Part shown: positions 27,401 to 34,549 of the stretch, piece by piece
How positions within the stretch are numbered: the stretch's first letter is position 1
How the letters are laid out: each line of letters starts with the position of its first letter
From: Meiothermus sp.
Lineage (GTDB): Bacteria; Deinococcota; Deinococci; Deinococcales; Thermaceae
Direction of reading: 5' to 3'
NCBI RefSeq assembly: GCF_025056915.1
Contig: NZ_JANWVH010000010.1
Coordinates: 1-48,491 of the forward strand
DNA: 48,491 nucleotides
Notes under the pieces: model-generated
What the model was told of the DNA's origin: nothing
Databases searched by the model: none
The model's input: the letters and a program-made list of their open reading frames with translations, nothing else
Program-made: the position numbers and the translations under genes

Positions 27401-29793
27401 GGGGGCCCTGGCTTCAGGGCCAGATCCGATACTCCGGGCAGGGAGACTGGCAGGGCAACCTCAACATCAACCTGCCCCTGGAGCTGCTGGCCAGCCGGCT
27501 CCAGCTCGAAATTGAGGGGAAGGAAACCCTCACGGCCAGAGGCAGCCTCACCGGTGACCTGGGGGGCCTGGCCGTGGAAGCCAGCCTGGCCCGCGATGGA
27601 CTGCGGGCCCGTGCGGGCTTCAAGGAACTCGCACTGGAGGAAGTCCCGCTGGTCAGCAGCCGACTGCCCTTCCTGACCGGACGGGCGACCGGGTCGCTGG
27701 ATTACAGCCAGGGCCAGCTCGAGTTCAACCTGAGCAGCCCCGGCCTGCGGGTTAGGGGCGACGACCTGGCCCTGGCCACCCGCGCCCAGGGCTCCTTCAG
27801 CAACGGCTCGCTGCGGGCCGACCTTAGCTTCGAGCGCCCCATAGGCCTGGGCTCGCTGGGCGAAAACGGGGTGCTGGGCTCCAACCGCACCACCGCCCGG
27901 GTTCGGCTGGAAAATGGCATCCTGAGCGGGGAAGTTGCCGCTGCATCCTTCCCACTGCACTGGCTCTTTTCGACCTGGGCGGGCGACCTGGCGGGACAGG
28001 CTTTTTGGACGGGCCAGACCACCTTCAGCCTCAACACCCGCAACCCCTGGGCCTCCCGGGGCATCTGGGTAGGGGAGTACCTGCGCTTCCAGGGGGGCGG
28101 CGACACCCTGGTCGGCAGGGCTGCCCTGCGCTTTGAGCAGGAGCGGCTCTACATTGACCAGCTGGCCCTCTCGGGCAAGGGCACCTGGAGCGGCTCGGGT
28201 TACTATGGGCGGCAGGGCAGCAACCTTCGCCTAAACCTGGAAAACACCAGTTTCACCCCCGTTTTGCAGGTCATTCCCAACCTCAAACCCCTCACCCCCG
28301 AGGGCAGCGGAACCCTGCGCCTGGCCTCCAGCGGCCAGGTTTTCGACCTGACACTGGAAAACTTCAACTTCAAACTGGGGCCCATGCGGGCCGAAACCCC
28401 AAGGGCGGTGTTGCGGGTAGGCGAGACGGCCAGCGCGGAAGGGCGCATCCGGCTCACAGCGCCCTATCCTGCCGAAGCTCAGCTCTCCGGCGAGGGCAAC
28501 CTCAGCAACTTTACCGTGCGGGCGCGGGGCGCCGCCAACCTGCCGCTTCTGAGCCCCGATGAGCCGTTTGTCCTGAGCTTCAACTACCCGGCCTATACCG
28601 TGGACGCCAACCTGGAAAAGCAGGAAGCCCGCCTGTACGGAACCCTGTTTCCTCAGCTGATCCTGACCCTGCAAGGGGCGGTGCCGGTTCGGTACCCACA
28701 GTATTTTTTGCTCGAGGGTCTGCTCGAGACCAACCTGATCCTGCGCTACTTGCGGGGGGCCTACATTGTTCAGGGTTCTGCCGATGTGGTTCGGGCCCGG
28801 CTGGGGTTCCCCGAGGGGCAGCGCGAGGTGACCATTGCGGCCCCCCCGGAGCCGGGGGCCACCCGCGCAGCCAACACGGTTCCTGTGGAGTTCAACAACG
28901 TTCGCCTGCGGGCCGAGCGGGGCATCCTCATCCAGGAAACCCTGGCCCAGGGCGAGCTGGCCGGTGAGCTATTTCTCAACGGCGACTTTACCAATCCCTT
29001 CCTCTCCGGGGAGGTGGTGCCCCTCCGGGGCAACTTCAAGCTCTGGGACCGGGACTTCACCATTCGGGACCGTTCGCCGGAGGAACGCAGCTACGCCCGC
29101 TTCAGTCCGGCAGACGGCATCCTGCCCGATTTACAGATTGTGGCCGATACCCTGGTGCAAGACCGGGGCCAGGACAACCGGCGCATCCAGATCAACCTGA
29201 CCCTCAAAGGTGAGTTTGTGCGGCAGAACGGGCGCATCAAGGTCAACCTGACCCCCACCTTTGTGGCCCGTTTCAACAACGATACAGCCCGCAAAAACGA
29301 CGGTCAGCCCTATACCGATGCCGAAATCTATGCCCTGTTGTTGCTGGGCCGCTCCGACCTCTCGGCGTTGCCGGCGGACATCGCCCAGACCGGACTGCAA
29401 GCGGCGGTTCAGAACTTTATCGTGGGACAGCTCGAGCGCGAGCTGGCCAAAGCCCTGGGGCTCGACCAGGTCAGGGTCGAGATTCCGGCCCTGAACGGCG
29501 GCACCATCGAGGAGACCCGCTTTACCATCGGACGCTATTTGTCGCCCGAACTCTTCTTTGCCTACACGGTTGATCTGCGGGGCTACCAGACCATCTTTGC
29601 CGAATACCAGCAGGGCGATTACCGGCTTCGCTTCAGCAGCGAGATCTTCCCCCAACCCCGGCCCGAGCTCTCCTTCGGCTATACCATTCGCCCCATCGGG
29701 GCCGACCTGACCTTCGACATTGCGACCGGCATAGGGGATGGTTCCCGCACCGATGGGGTCAAGTTCGGCATTGGTTTTACCTTCCGCTTTTAG
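21439..29793 (+). CDS. Giant TamB-family translocation and assembly module protein
   Basis: 2,784 residues, about twice E. coli TamB (1,259). An N-terminal signal anchor (about residues 3-22, with LLLLLVGLPAF) is followed by a very long run of short beta-strand repeats rich in G, L, R and E, as expected of the hollow beta-taco groove of AsmA/TamB proteins. The last 250 residues fit the TamB C-terminal domain: LQIVADTLVQDRGQDNRRIQ, INLTLKGEF, the YTDAEIYALLLLGRSDL block, GRYLSPELFFAYTVDL, and a terminal aromatic residue (FGIGFTFRF). Family members span the envelope and move phospholipid, or assist outer-membrane protein insertion, with an Omp85 partner. Thermaceae have an outer membrane, so the role is plausible. 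I take GTG 21439 as start because of the TAGACT box and the anchor placement. No adjacent Omp85 gene is present. Confidence 0.88.
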   Translation: MRFWRWLPAILLLLLVGLPAFPPLIDYALREGLKATGFSGRWQAVGGYLLGGLELRGARLEGHGLRLEAQRLRIGYNLLSLQRRELPLRIFAEEGDVFLRWDAIIPEQRQPGAPSPIRLRVDELVLNRVSVQIEQSQKFFLPTLRATVRGSGPYQVSVALPDGKLSGTVWRTGREFEAWKIQARGDLRAARYWFEGFEAGELEGTWTIGPRVKNGILGKNQIRNARVKIVGFSLSDIFGSVDFDGQMVTANLVGRGLEGPLRGSATVDLPNQEYRFRVDGNPTLPALAQTFGLRLPVSGGGPLVLEGRGWQNLVLSGRYRGEGRLLNEPLTYEGTLAFDRKFRLDTVIDGAFFDRTFQATVALRNTDEYAVTLRDSFRSNLRLKGKGSKTQAEGVLVWPRPLLGEAAVRFSSTGPRWGLAVQSENVNLPTARPFSLSGSLQGEGAKVQGRLGALNLAGTWDDLKMQLSGLELVVGQLSGQAGLKAGRFSGDLNYDSPYTRFPIAVRQEGNAWRLSNRYAEGLYRNGVFSLAVRDLPLQILEAFKLSGEVRYAEGKLSGGWNLQSERVAVDGELYDLATRYRGEIRTPLRVLPLSGTADSSGLKARLETLEITADGTNGLSLRGPLSLGPQIRLEANLGLQGSRYRGQVSFASPWLKGVVEGRGATLWASADGYAELSGPVWPTTALKGRLTLPLSGAVEVPSVPLEVSRTEVRWPGGRVELKAGLPFEGSLPLLLNREPGRLQARGNLEQGSMELRTPYGVLNGQGAWRSLAVRGRLSYAGYAGELQGQADLFGLAYQGRLRLPQLEGGLEFRGRSTSLSYSGLFQKGRLTLAGDYRLVAGRPLEGLRLRAIATGYDLRRWGLPGTLTGNWSERGGRLSLETPYGQAQVAGRALLGPVNLEGQSPYGTVRGVVGLETVALQGRVRLPYLSGTVEVAGPWNNLEASGQGRYNLPYLESQPWRLSADVLGQTWKLEGPLELEGKGLSYAGRVNWPYRLLERRGVLQGSLEGEWLAAQGRFRTTFDNLPLTATVEADGASLERLRVELNLPEGRARLEQLQLGFDLETAPLARIFNADAQGRLSGSLNLAGLVRSGGASLLAPEGEAAGQLLVYGQRVEVDYKDRSLAAFLPQYQAGVVLELEPGSDPRLLGVGDLEGLLSLGEQLQGRLSYRLQDVRVEAQIRGPRGRPEFALTAQTPVATVEAQGSYALQQGRGQAQVQLESPYAQASLELSSTASKYQASGRLASLQYLRQNGPVRLSGEGARWTLAWAAPMRVEAQGQAARLEEVRLAGQGSLEVAERRFALSGNLALSGETFTGRMQARGEQVALEMRGEGSSLLAQGTAYEALVEARTNRRGDLSGQVAYSRTLAASTLSARGTLSGTLFKPVLLGEGTLAGRGAEVALRFGYREQLWAEAEGAGLSARLAGALVRLQMDSDLEPFVGLPLRLQAQAEGPWETLRLPLRLSGPNLEATGTAFPARLQAQIGGRYEQQRFDLGYDGQLQLRLDGPYASGTARWAGDAPRGLLQLDLPLPGGRLVGQASLEAGRVELEGREGWQGSLRGQLREGWSQPARWQLEANLQGPLPGLSPAEASRLRLQGRLDLDAAPLALRGSAEVQVPEWGAVQLRAQGSEIDLRGLAELAPLTGSLRLSPLEVNWSYVGPLPRGLGNLEARGTYPGRWMVGKYQIAGQSAQVEGQEARLRLQAPGLEATLTPGGLEARLQNYNLSGLRLNGQVGGPWNGLEGRLEWDALGRRGTLQATWQQNRLQASLEGDLQGTLGYAQTWSGGLRFREGRLELSGAGIPTVEGEVLGLALRLRYPMLQVAPNRESLESPTPASTRRASSLMINLSERSASGELDVRNVEVRGQGPELEAVYPFAGGRLVAGLDLQTFAVRLSAPELGSGELQFRQGQLSGELELSAYGMGLALQGNGARANVRASHPDSPWLPWKNGALTGQLGLDGGWKLTYRDGEEKQQIEAEGRLLDAVLSARGPWLQGQIRYSGQGDWQGNLNINLPLELLASRLQLEIEGKETLTARGSLTGDLGGLAVEASLARDGLRARAGFKELALEEVPLVSSRLPFLTGRATGSLDYSQGQLEFNLSSPGLRVRGDDLALATRAQGSFSNGSLRADLSFERPIGLGSLGENGVLGSNRTTARVRLENGILSGEVAAASFPLHWLFSTWAGDLAGQAFWTGQTTFSLNTRNPWASRGIWVGEYLRFQGGGDTLVGRAALRFEQERLYIDQLALSGKGTWSGSGYYGRQGSNLRLNLENTSFTPVLQVIPNLKPLTPEGSGTLRLASSGQVFDLTLENFNFKLGPMRAETPRAVLRVGETASAEGRIRLTAPYPAEAQLSGEGNLSNFTVRARGAANLPLLSPDEPFVLSFNYPAYTVDANLEKQEARLYGTLFPQLILTLQGAVPVRYPQYFLLEGLLETNLILRYLRGAYIVQGSADVVRARLGFPEGQREVTIAAPPEPGATRAANTVPVEFNNVRLRAERGILIQETLAQGELAGELFLNGDFTNPFLSGEVVPLRGNFKLWDRDFTIRDRSPEERSYARFSPADGILPDLQIVADTLVQDRGQDNRRIQINLTLKGEFVRQNGRIKVNLTPTFVARFNNDTARKNDGQPYTDAEIYALLLLGRSDLSALPADIAQTGLQAAVQNFIVGQLERELAKALGLDQVRVEIPALNGGTIEETRFTIGRYLSPELFFAYTVDLRGYQTIFAEYQQGDYRLRFSSEIFPQPRPELSFGYTIRPIGADLTFDIATGIGDGSRTDGVKFGIGFTFRF

Positions 29794-30290
29794 CGCCTGT
29801 CCCGGCGTTGGCTCCTGCAAAGGGCGGACTCTGTGCCAGGGTTGCGCAAACCCCAACTGCGGGGAACCCCTACAGCAACTTCGGGCGCACAAGCCATCGT
29901 GCTCTTCACAGACGTGGTGGCCCACGAAAAGGAGAAGGGACAAGTGTCTGCGTTGCGTCTGGGCCGAGACGCATGTTTTCGAGTTTCCAGGCCGCCTCTG
30001 TTCTGTCCAGGACAAAGCTTTCTTATAGTCGAATGACTCTAAATATGTGAAGACGGCTCTAAAACCCTTGTTGCTACCACAGTTTTCAAGTTCAAGCAAA
30101 CCGCGTTGGCGTTCCAAACACCTTGTTTGACCGAACCGTTCATGCAGGCTCCAGCCGTCCGGGCTAAAGAATCGGGCCTGGCCGAAGATGGCTGGGCTGC
30201 TCCTGGTGGCCGGGGTCTAGCCGAAACAAGGGCGGCTGGCCGGGGGGAAACAACCAGAGCGCTCTGAAAGTGGGCCGGCTTGGGGCAGGG
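29794..30290. other. 497-bp gene-free region holding element R2 copy 2
   Basis: I see no gene between the TamB-like and deacetylase stop codons. The central part is repeat R2 (29899-30058, with weaker similarity to copy 1 back to about 29850). From 30061 to 30290 I see nothing recognisable. Confidence 0.65.
29899..30058. repeat. Dispersed element R2, copy 2
   Basis: GTGCTCTTCACA (29899-29910) and TGTGAAGACGGCTC (from 30046) form an imperfect inverted pair with an 8-bp perfect core (TCTTCACA). Interior blocks match 17546-17720, including GCGTCT-GGGCCG-AGACGC, which folds as a 6-bp hairpin. It lacks the 30-base extra hairpin of copy 1. The gene pair downstream is convergent, so it lies outside coding sequence. 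Confidence 0.75.
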
Positions 30291-31460
30291 CTATCCCGGC
30301 TGATTCGCAGGCTTTGAACCGTACCGGCTCAGGATGGTCTCGCGGGTAATATAGACCACCTGCGCAGGCGCACTGAACAAATGGCGAGCAATTTCGCCCC
30401 GGTACAACCAGGCAAACCAGGCGGTGGTTATTTTGGACTGAAGCTCCATGGCCTTGGGCACCGGATGGGTTTGGAAACCCAGGGTCAGCGCACCCTGCCC
30501 CAGATAGCTGTAGCCGAACAGAAACTGCACCTCGGGGTGCTCCTCCAAAAACTTTGCGACCTCCTTGAAGGTTTCCCGGAAGGCTCGCAAGACCTGCATG
30601 GTGGACATGTCGGCCATGCGGGCCGACTCGAAGTGGATGTGGGCGCAGGGCGTTCCCCTGGGGTACTCGGGCAGGTCGGGGCCCGGATAGGCCTGGATTT
30701 CCAGGCGCAGGATGTGGTTGTACCGATGCCCTACCTTGATATTCCCCACCCTGCGGTCGTAGCGTTCCTCGTGGCCCTGGTTGATCCGGATCAGCCCCTG
30801 GCGCGGCCCCAGCGGCTTGAGGGCCAGCTCATTCATCGTGACGGCTTGATACCCGTTTTCGACCAGTTGAGGCAGGAGCAGCTCCAGCACCTTCAGCGAG
30901 CGGGCCGGGCCATCGTGCAGGAGCACCACAGAACCCCCCTTGAGGTAGAACATCATGCGATTGACCAGCTGTTCTGCGGGTTTCTCCAGCCAGTCCTGTG
31001 ACTCCAGATCCCACAGCGCGACCTGCTTGCCCAGCATCCGGGCAAACAGGCGGGTAAAGGGGGAGTGGATGCCCCAGGGCGGGCGGTAAAGCCGACCCGG
31101 GCTTTTTTGAATGTGCACCCACTCGGTCCAGGGGGCCATCAGCACGGCGGGGCGGTGCCAGTAGCCGTGGGCTTCAATCTGGTGGCCTGCGGCGGCGATT
31201 TTCTGAACCAGATCGGGTCGCTCTTCGGCCCGCTGTCCGGTCAGGAAGAAGGTGGCCTTGCAGTCATACCGCTGTAGCAGCTCCAAAATGGCCTCGGTTT
31301 GGTCGGAAGGGCCGTCGTCAAAGGTCAGGGCTACCCGAGGTTCGGCCCGGCTGCCCCAGGCGAGCGCACCTAGGCCCATCCATCGCCCCAGCACATCGGC
31401 CAGAGCATAGACCAGCAGAACTGCGACCAGCAGCGTGCTGATTAGGGTTGCGGTGTCCAC
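30291..31460 (-). CDS. Polysaccharide deacetylase with C-terminal YkoP-like domain
   Basis: 389 residues. A membrane anchor at residues 6-24, then a NodB-type carbohydrate esterase 4 domain with TFDDGPS, the HGYWH metal His pair, YRPPWG, LWDLESQDW and VVLLHDG (residues about 45-205). The remaining 180 residues form a second domain (HRYNHILRLEIQAYPGP, PCAHIHFES, VQFLFGYSYL) that looks like the YkoP-like accessory domain, with unknown function. It probably deacetylates a cell-wall or exported glycan outside the membrane. It starts with GTG and overlaps the MFS gene by 19 bp, so the two are cotranscribed. Confidence 0.85.
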   Translation of the reverse strand: MDTATLISTLLVAVLLVYALADVLGRWMGLGALAWGSRAEPRVALTFDDGPSDQTEAILELLQRYDCKATFFLTGQRAEERPDLVQKIAAAGHQIEAHGYWHRPAVLMAPWTEWVHIQKSPGRLYRPPWGIHSPFTRLFARMLGKQVALWDLESQDWLEKPAEQLVNRMMFYLKGGSVVLLHDGPARSLKVLELLLPQLVENGYQAVTMNELALKPLGPRQGLIRINQGHEERYDRRVGNIKVGHRYNHILRLEIQAYPGPDLPEYPRGTPCAHIHFESARMADMSTMQVLRAFRETFKEVAKFLEEHPEVQFLFGYSYLGQGALTLGFQTHPVPKAMELQSKITTAWFAWLYRGEIARHLFSAPAQVVYITRETILSRYGSKPANQPG

Positions 31461-32623
31461 CAGGGCCTCCAGAGCGCAAAAACGTAGAAAATGCTAAGCA
31501 GCAGCATGATAGTTCCCCCTGCAAAGAAGGGCGCATTGTTGGCGATGGCGGCGGCCAGCACCCCGCCCACCGCAGGGCCAATGGCGTGCCCCAGCCCTTC
31601 CACCGTCATCAGGGTGCCCCAGGCGGCGGCCCGATTGTTTTCGGGCAGCAGGCGCACCACCAGCGCATTCCAGGCCGGGCCAAAGCAACCGAAGCCCACC
31701 CCGCCTACCACCGCCAGCAGCAGCAAGGCCGGCAGCTCTGGTTTCAGGCCCAGCCCCATCATGGCCAGCCCGATGAGCAACAACCCCACAATCAGCAGCT
31801 CGCGGGGGCTTTTGCGGTCGGCGTAGCGGCCTGTCCAGATTAAAAGCACCATGGAGAGGCCCCCACCGAGGACAATCAGAACGGTGATCCAGAAAATACT
31901 CAGGCCCAGGCTCTGGGCATACTTGAGTATGTAGAAGCTGAACAGGGCCGGGGCGAAGGTCTGCCCGAAGGCGGCGGGGATAAACAGCAAAAGCCGCCGC
32001 CAGGGGTAAAGCTCCTGCCGCGGTGGCCGCACGCGCTCGGGGCGGAAGATGAGCGAGAGGCCAATCAGGATAACTGTTACCTGAATCCACTCGAGCACGC
32101 TCAGGGCCAGATTGGGGTTCACTTTGGTCAAAAAACCAATTCCGAGTACCCCAATCCCCGTCCAGGGGGCGGTCAGCATGTTGGTCAGGGTGACCGCCCG
32201 GCCCTCCCGGCCCTGCACCGCGACCTGGCTGCTCAGGGTCAGCAGGCCCGGAAATATCGCCGAGAGCGACACACCCCAGACCAGGCTCAGGGCAAACAGC
32301 AGCAGCGGAGATGAGGCCTGCGGGACAATGAGCAGTGCAACCAGCCCCACCGACCCCGCCGCCAGGGTGACGATGCCCATCCCCAGCTTTTGTGAGAGAA
32401 ACCCCCCCAGGCTTTTGCTAAAGCTATCGGACAGCAGGTGAATGCTCCAGGCGGTACCGATGACCGCCAGGGTGAAGCCCAGGTTTCCCCCGTGAATCGC
32501 CAGATAACCGGCATAGAAACCGTTGCGCACCCCTTCCAAAAGACCCCAGGCCAGGATGAGACGCCCAACCGCCGATAATCCTTTGAGGCGCCAGGGAGAA
32601 AGACGTTGTAACTTGAGGCGCAC
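31442..32623 (-). CDS. Major facilitator superfamily transporter
   Basis: 393 residues with about 12 hydrophobic segments and an MFS loop between helices 2 and 3 (SKSLGGFLSQKLGMG) and again in the second half (TGRYADRKSPRELL). No substrate can be named; the downstream overlapping deacetylase and the divergent glycosyltransferase suggest envelope glycan or lipid export. It starts at GTG 32623 with TATACT 7 bp upstream, and its -10 box physically overlaps that of the divergent gene. Confidence 0.85.
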   Translation of the reverse strand: MRLKLQRLSPWRLKGLSAVGRLILAWGLLEGVRNGFYAGYLAIHGGNLGFTLAVIGTAWSIHLLSDSFSKSLGGFLSQKLGMGIVTLAAGSVGLVALLIVPQASSPLLLFALSLVWGVSLSAIFPGLLTLSSQVAVQGREGRAVTLTNMLTAPWTGIGVLGIGFLTKVNPNLALSVLEWIQVTVILIGLSLIFRPERVRPPRQELYPWRRLLLFIPAAFGQTFAPALFSFYILKYAQSLGLSIFWITVLIVLGGGLSMVLLIWTGRYADRKSPRELLIVGLLLIGLAMMGLGLKPELPALLLLAVVGGVGFGCFGPAWNALVVRLLPENNRAAAWGTLMTVEGLGHAIGPAVGGVLAAAIANNAPFFAGGTIMLLLSIFYVFALWRPWWTPQP

Positions 32624-32636
32624 GGCTTAGAGTATA
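32606..32636. promoter_or_regulatory. Overlapping divergent leaderless promoters (MFS / GT2)
   Basis: Only 16 bp separate the two GTG start codons (32623 minus, 32640 plus). Plus strand: TTGTAA (32606-32611), 16-bp spacer, TAGAGT (32628-32633), 6 bp, GTG. Minus strand: TATACT (32631-32636), 7 bp, GTG. The two -10 boxes share three bases, and the plus -35 lies inside the MFS coding sequence. Confidence 0.6.
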
Positions 32637-32639
32637 CCT

Positions 32640-33323
32640 GTGCGAATCTCGGTGGTGGTTCCTGCCCGCAATGAAGAGGCCTTTATCGAAGGGTGTTTGC
32701 AAGCCTTGCAGGGCCAGACCCTTCGGCCCGACGAGATTATCGTGGTGGACAACGGTTCCACCGACGGAACGGCAGAGCTGGCGGTACGTATGGGGGCCAG
32801 GCTGGTCAGCTGCCCCACCCCTGGGGTGGCGGTGGCGCGACAGGCCGGCCTCGAGGCCGCCACGGGCGACTGGGTCGCCACCACCGACGCCGACAGTCGG
32901 CCCGTTGCGGGCTGGCTCGAGGCCCTGTACCCCCACATGGAACGAAGCGTGGCCCTGTACGGCCCCCTGCGCATGTTTGGCCTGCCGGCCTGGCAGGAAG
33001 AACTGACCGAGCTGGGCTACGGGGTCTTCCTCAAGCTGATGGGCTTACTGGGCCGGCCCAACCTGGCCGCGGCCAACATGGCCTTTCACCGCCAGACCGC
33101 TCTGGAATTGGGCGGTTATCCCCTGGTCGAGGCCCGGGAGGATGTGCTGCTGGGTTGGAAACTGATGGCCCGGGGCCCGGTGCGCTACGTGCGCGATGCG
33201 CTGGTGCTCACCTCGGCCCGGCGGGTTCGGGGGGGGTGGCTCAAATTCCTCTGGCAACAGGCCAGAAACCTTAGCGGGAATTCGACAGGCTACTTTGCGG
33301 CAGGCGAGGGAAGGGAATCTTGA
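32640..33323 (+). CDS. Family 2 glycosyltransferase
   Basis: 227 residues. GT-A fold: VVVPARNEEAFIEGCLQALQGQT, VVDNGSTDGTAELA, the metal-binding DAD in TTDADSRP (about residue 80) and a later EDVLLGWKL acidic block. No transmembrane segments, so it acts on the cytosolic face. The acceptor is unknown; envelope neighbours suggest a glycolipid or surface glycan. It starts at GTG 32640, supported by the 16-bp-spaced promoter. Its last 53 bp overlap the convergent glycosyltransferase gene. Confidence 0.88.
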   Translation: MRISVVVPARNEEAFIEGCLQALQGQTLRPDEIIVVDNGSTDGTAELAVRMGARLVSCPTPGVAVARQAGLEAATGDWVATTDADSRPVAGWLEALYPHMERSVALYGPLRMFGLPAWQEELTELGYGVFLKLMGLLGRPNLAAANMAFHRQTALELGGYPLVEAREDVLLGWKLMARGPVRYVRDALVLTSARRVRGGWLKFLWQQARNLSGNSTGYFAAGEGRES

Positions 33324-34470
33324 GGCGCCGGGGCTCAAACTCGACCAGCCGGGTGGCCTCGTCGTAGATGGTTACAATCTGTTCTGCAACCCGGCGGGCG
33401 GTGCGCCGGTCGGCAAACTTGCGGGCTCCTTCGCTAAAGCGCAGCCGCAAGCCTTCATCGCGCAGCAGTTCCAGGGCTCGCTCGGCCATGCTGCGGTAAT
33501 CGCCCGGTTGCACCAGGTAGCCGCTGCTGCCCACCTCAACCCCCTGCAAGGTGCCCTCGGCCCCCACCGCCACCACCGGCACCCCCACCGCCTGGGCCTC
33601 CCAGATGACGAGCCCCTGGGTCTCGGTCTCGCTGGCAAACAAAAATAGCTCGGCCATGCGGTAATAGCCCCCGATTTTCTCGTAGGGCACTGGCCCCACA
33701 AAGGTCAGGTGCTCATGCACCCCCAGCGCATGGGCCAGCTGGGTCAGCTCTTCCTGGTCGGGCCCCATGCCCACCAGGGCCAGGTGGGCGTCCGATTCCT
33801 TGCGAATCTCGGCTAGGGCCCGGATCACCACATCCACGCTTTTTTCCTTGCCCAGCCGCCCCACGTGCAGCAGGCGGCGCTTGCCGGCGGGCCAGGGCGA
33901 AACCGGGTCGGGGGCGGCTTGCAGGATGTCGGTATCAATGCCGGTGGGGATTACTTTTATCTCTCGCTCAATTTCGTAGCTCTCGGCCAGCTTCTTGACC
34001 GGGTCGGTGGGGGCGATGACCACGTCGGCGCGGTTGTAAAAAGCCTGACAGACCTTTTGCATGATGCCCACGTACTTGTCCAGCATGGCCACGCCAGGGA
34101 TGTAGTGGGCGTATTTTTCCAGGTGGGTGTGAAAGGTCGAGACGTGAGGCAGGCGGTTGCGGTAGGCCAGCCGGGCCCCCCAGATGCCAATAAACAGGGG
34201 GGTGTGGGTATGGAAAATCTCGAACTCGGTGGGCAGCAGGCGGCTGCTGGGCATGGCCAGCCGCTGGTTTTCGAAGAAGGGGTAGGGCACGCTGGGCACC
34301 CGCACCACCCAATCCTCCCTGGGGTCGGCGTCGGGCATCTCGGGGGCCAGCACCCAGGCCTCGTGGCCCATGCGGCGCAGCTCGCGCTTGAGTAGATAGA
34401 CGCTGGTGGCGACCCCGTTTGGCCCTGGCAGGTAGGTGTCGGTAAACAGGCCAATGCGGTATAGGCGCAC
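33271..34470 (-). CDS. Family 4 glycosyltransferase (diacylglycerol glycosyltransferase-like)
   Basis: 399 residues, GT-B fold. N-terminal GIFTDTY-like GLFTDTYLPGPNGVATSV, HTHTPLFIG and FHTHLEKYAHYIPG (resembling 1,2-diacylglycerol 3-glucosyltransferases), then the C-terminal nucleotide-sugar domain with VGRLGKEKSVDVVI and the EX7E motif in ETQGLVIWEA. It is a retaining transferase; a membrane glycolipid acceptor is a reasonable inference because Thermaceae make abundant glycolipids. It starts at GTG 34470 with TAACAT 6 bp upstream. Confidence 0.88.
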   Translation of the reverse strand: MRLYRIGLFTDTYLPGPNGVATSVYLLKRELRRMGHEAWVLAPEMPDADPREDWVVRVPSVPYPFFENQRLAMPSSRLLPTEFEIFHTHTPLFIGIWGARLAYRNRLPHVSTFHTHLEKYAHYIPGVAMLDKYVGIMQKVCQAFYNRADVVIAPTDPVKKLAESYEIEREIKVIPTGIDTDILQAAPDPVSPWPAGKRRLLHVGRLGKEKSVDVVIRALAEIRKESDAHLALVGMGPDQEELTQLAHALGVHEHLTFVGPVPYEKIGGYYRMAELFLFASETETQGLVIWEAQAVGVPVVAVGAEGTLQGVEVGSSGYLVQPGDYRSMAERALELLRDEGLRLRFSEGARKFADRRTARRVAEQIVTIYDEATRLVEFEPRRLKIPFPRLPQSSLSNSR

Positions 34471-34476
34471 GGGTCT

Positions 34477-34482
34477 ATGTTA
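34477..34482 (-). promoter_or_regulatory. -10 element of the GT4 gene
   Basis: TAACAT on the minus strand, 6 bp before the GTG at 34470; leaderless. Confidence 0.45.
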
Positions 34483-34549
34483 GCACAGCCTTCAATTGTG
34501 GCTTTTCGAGGGGGTTTCGCACCTCACAAGGGCTGGCAGGGGCGCATTT

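Noticed and set aside
25552-27960. 802-codon minus-strand frame inside the TamB-like gene, and a 363-codon one at 23392-24483
   Set aside because: Shadows in repetitive GC-rich sequence with no start signals or recognisable domains.
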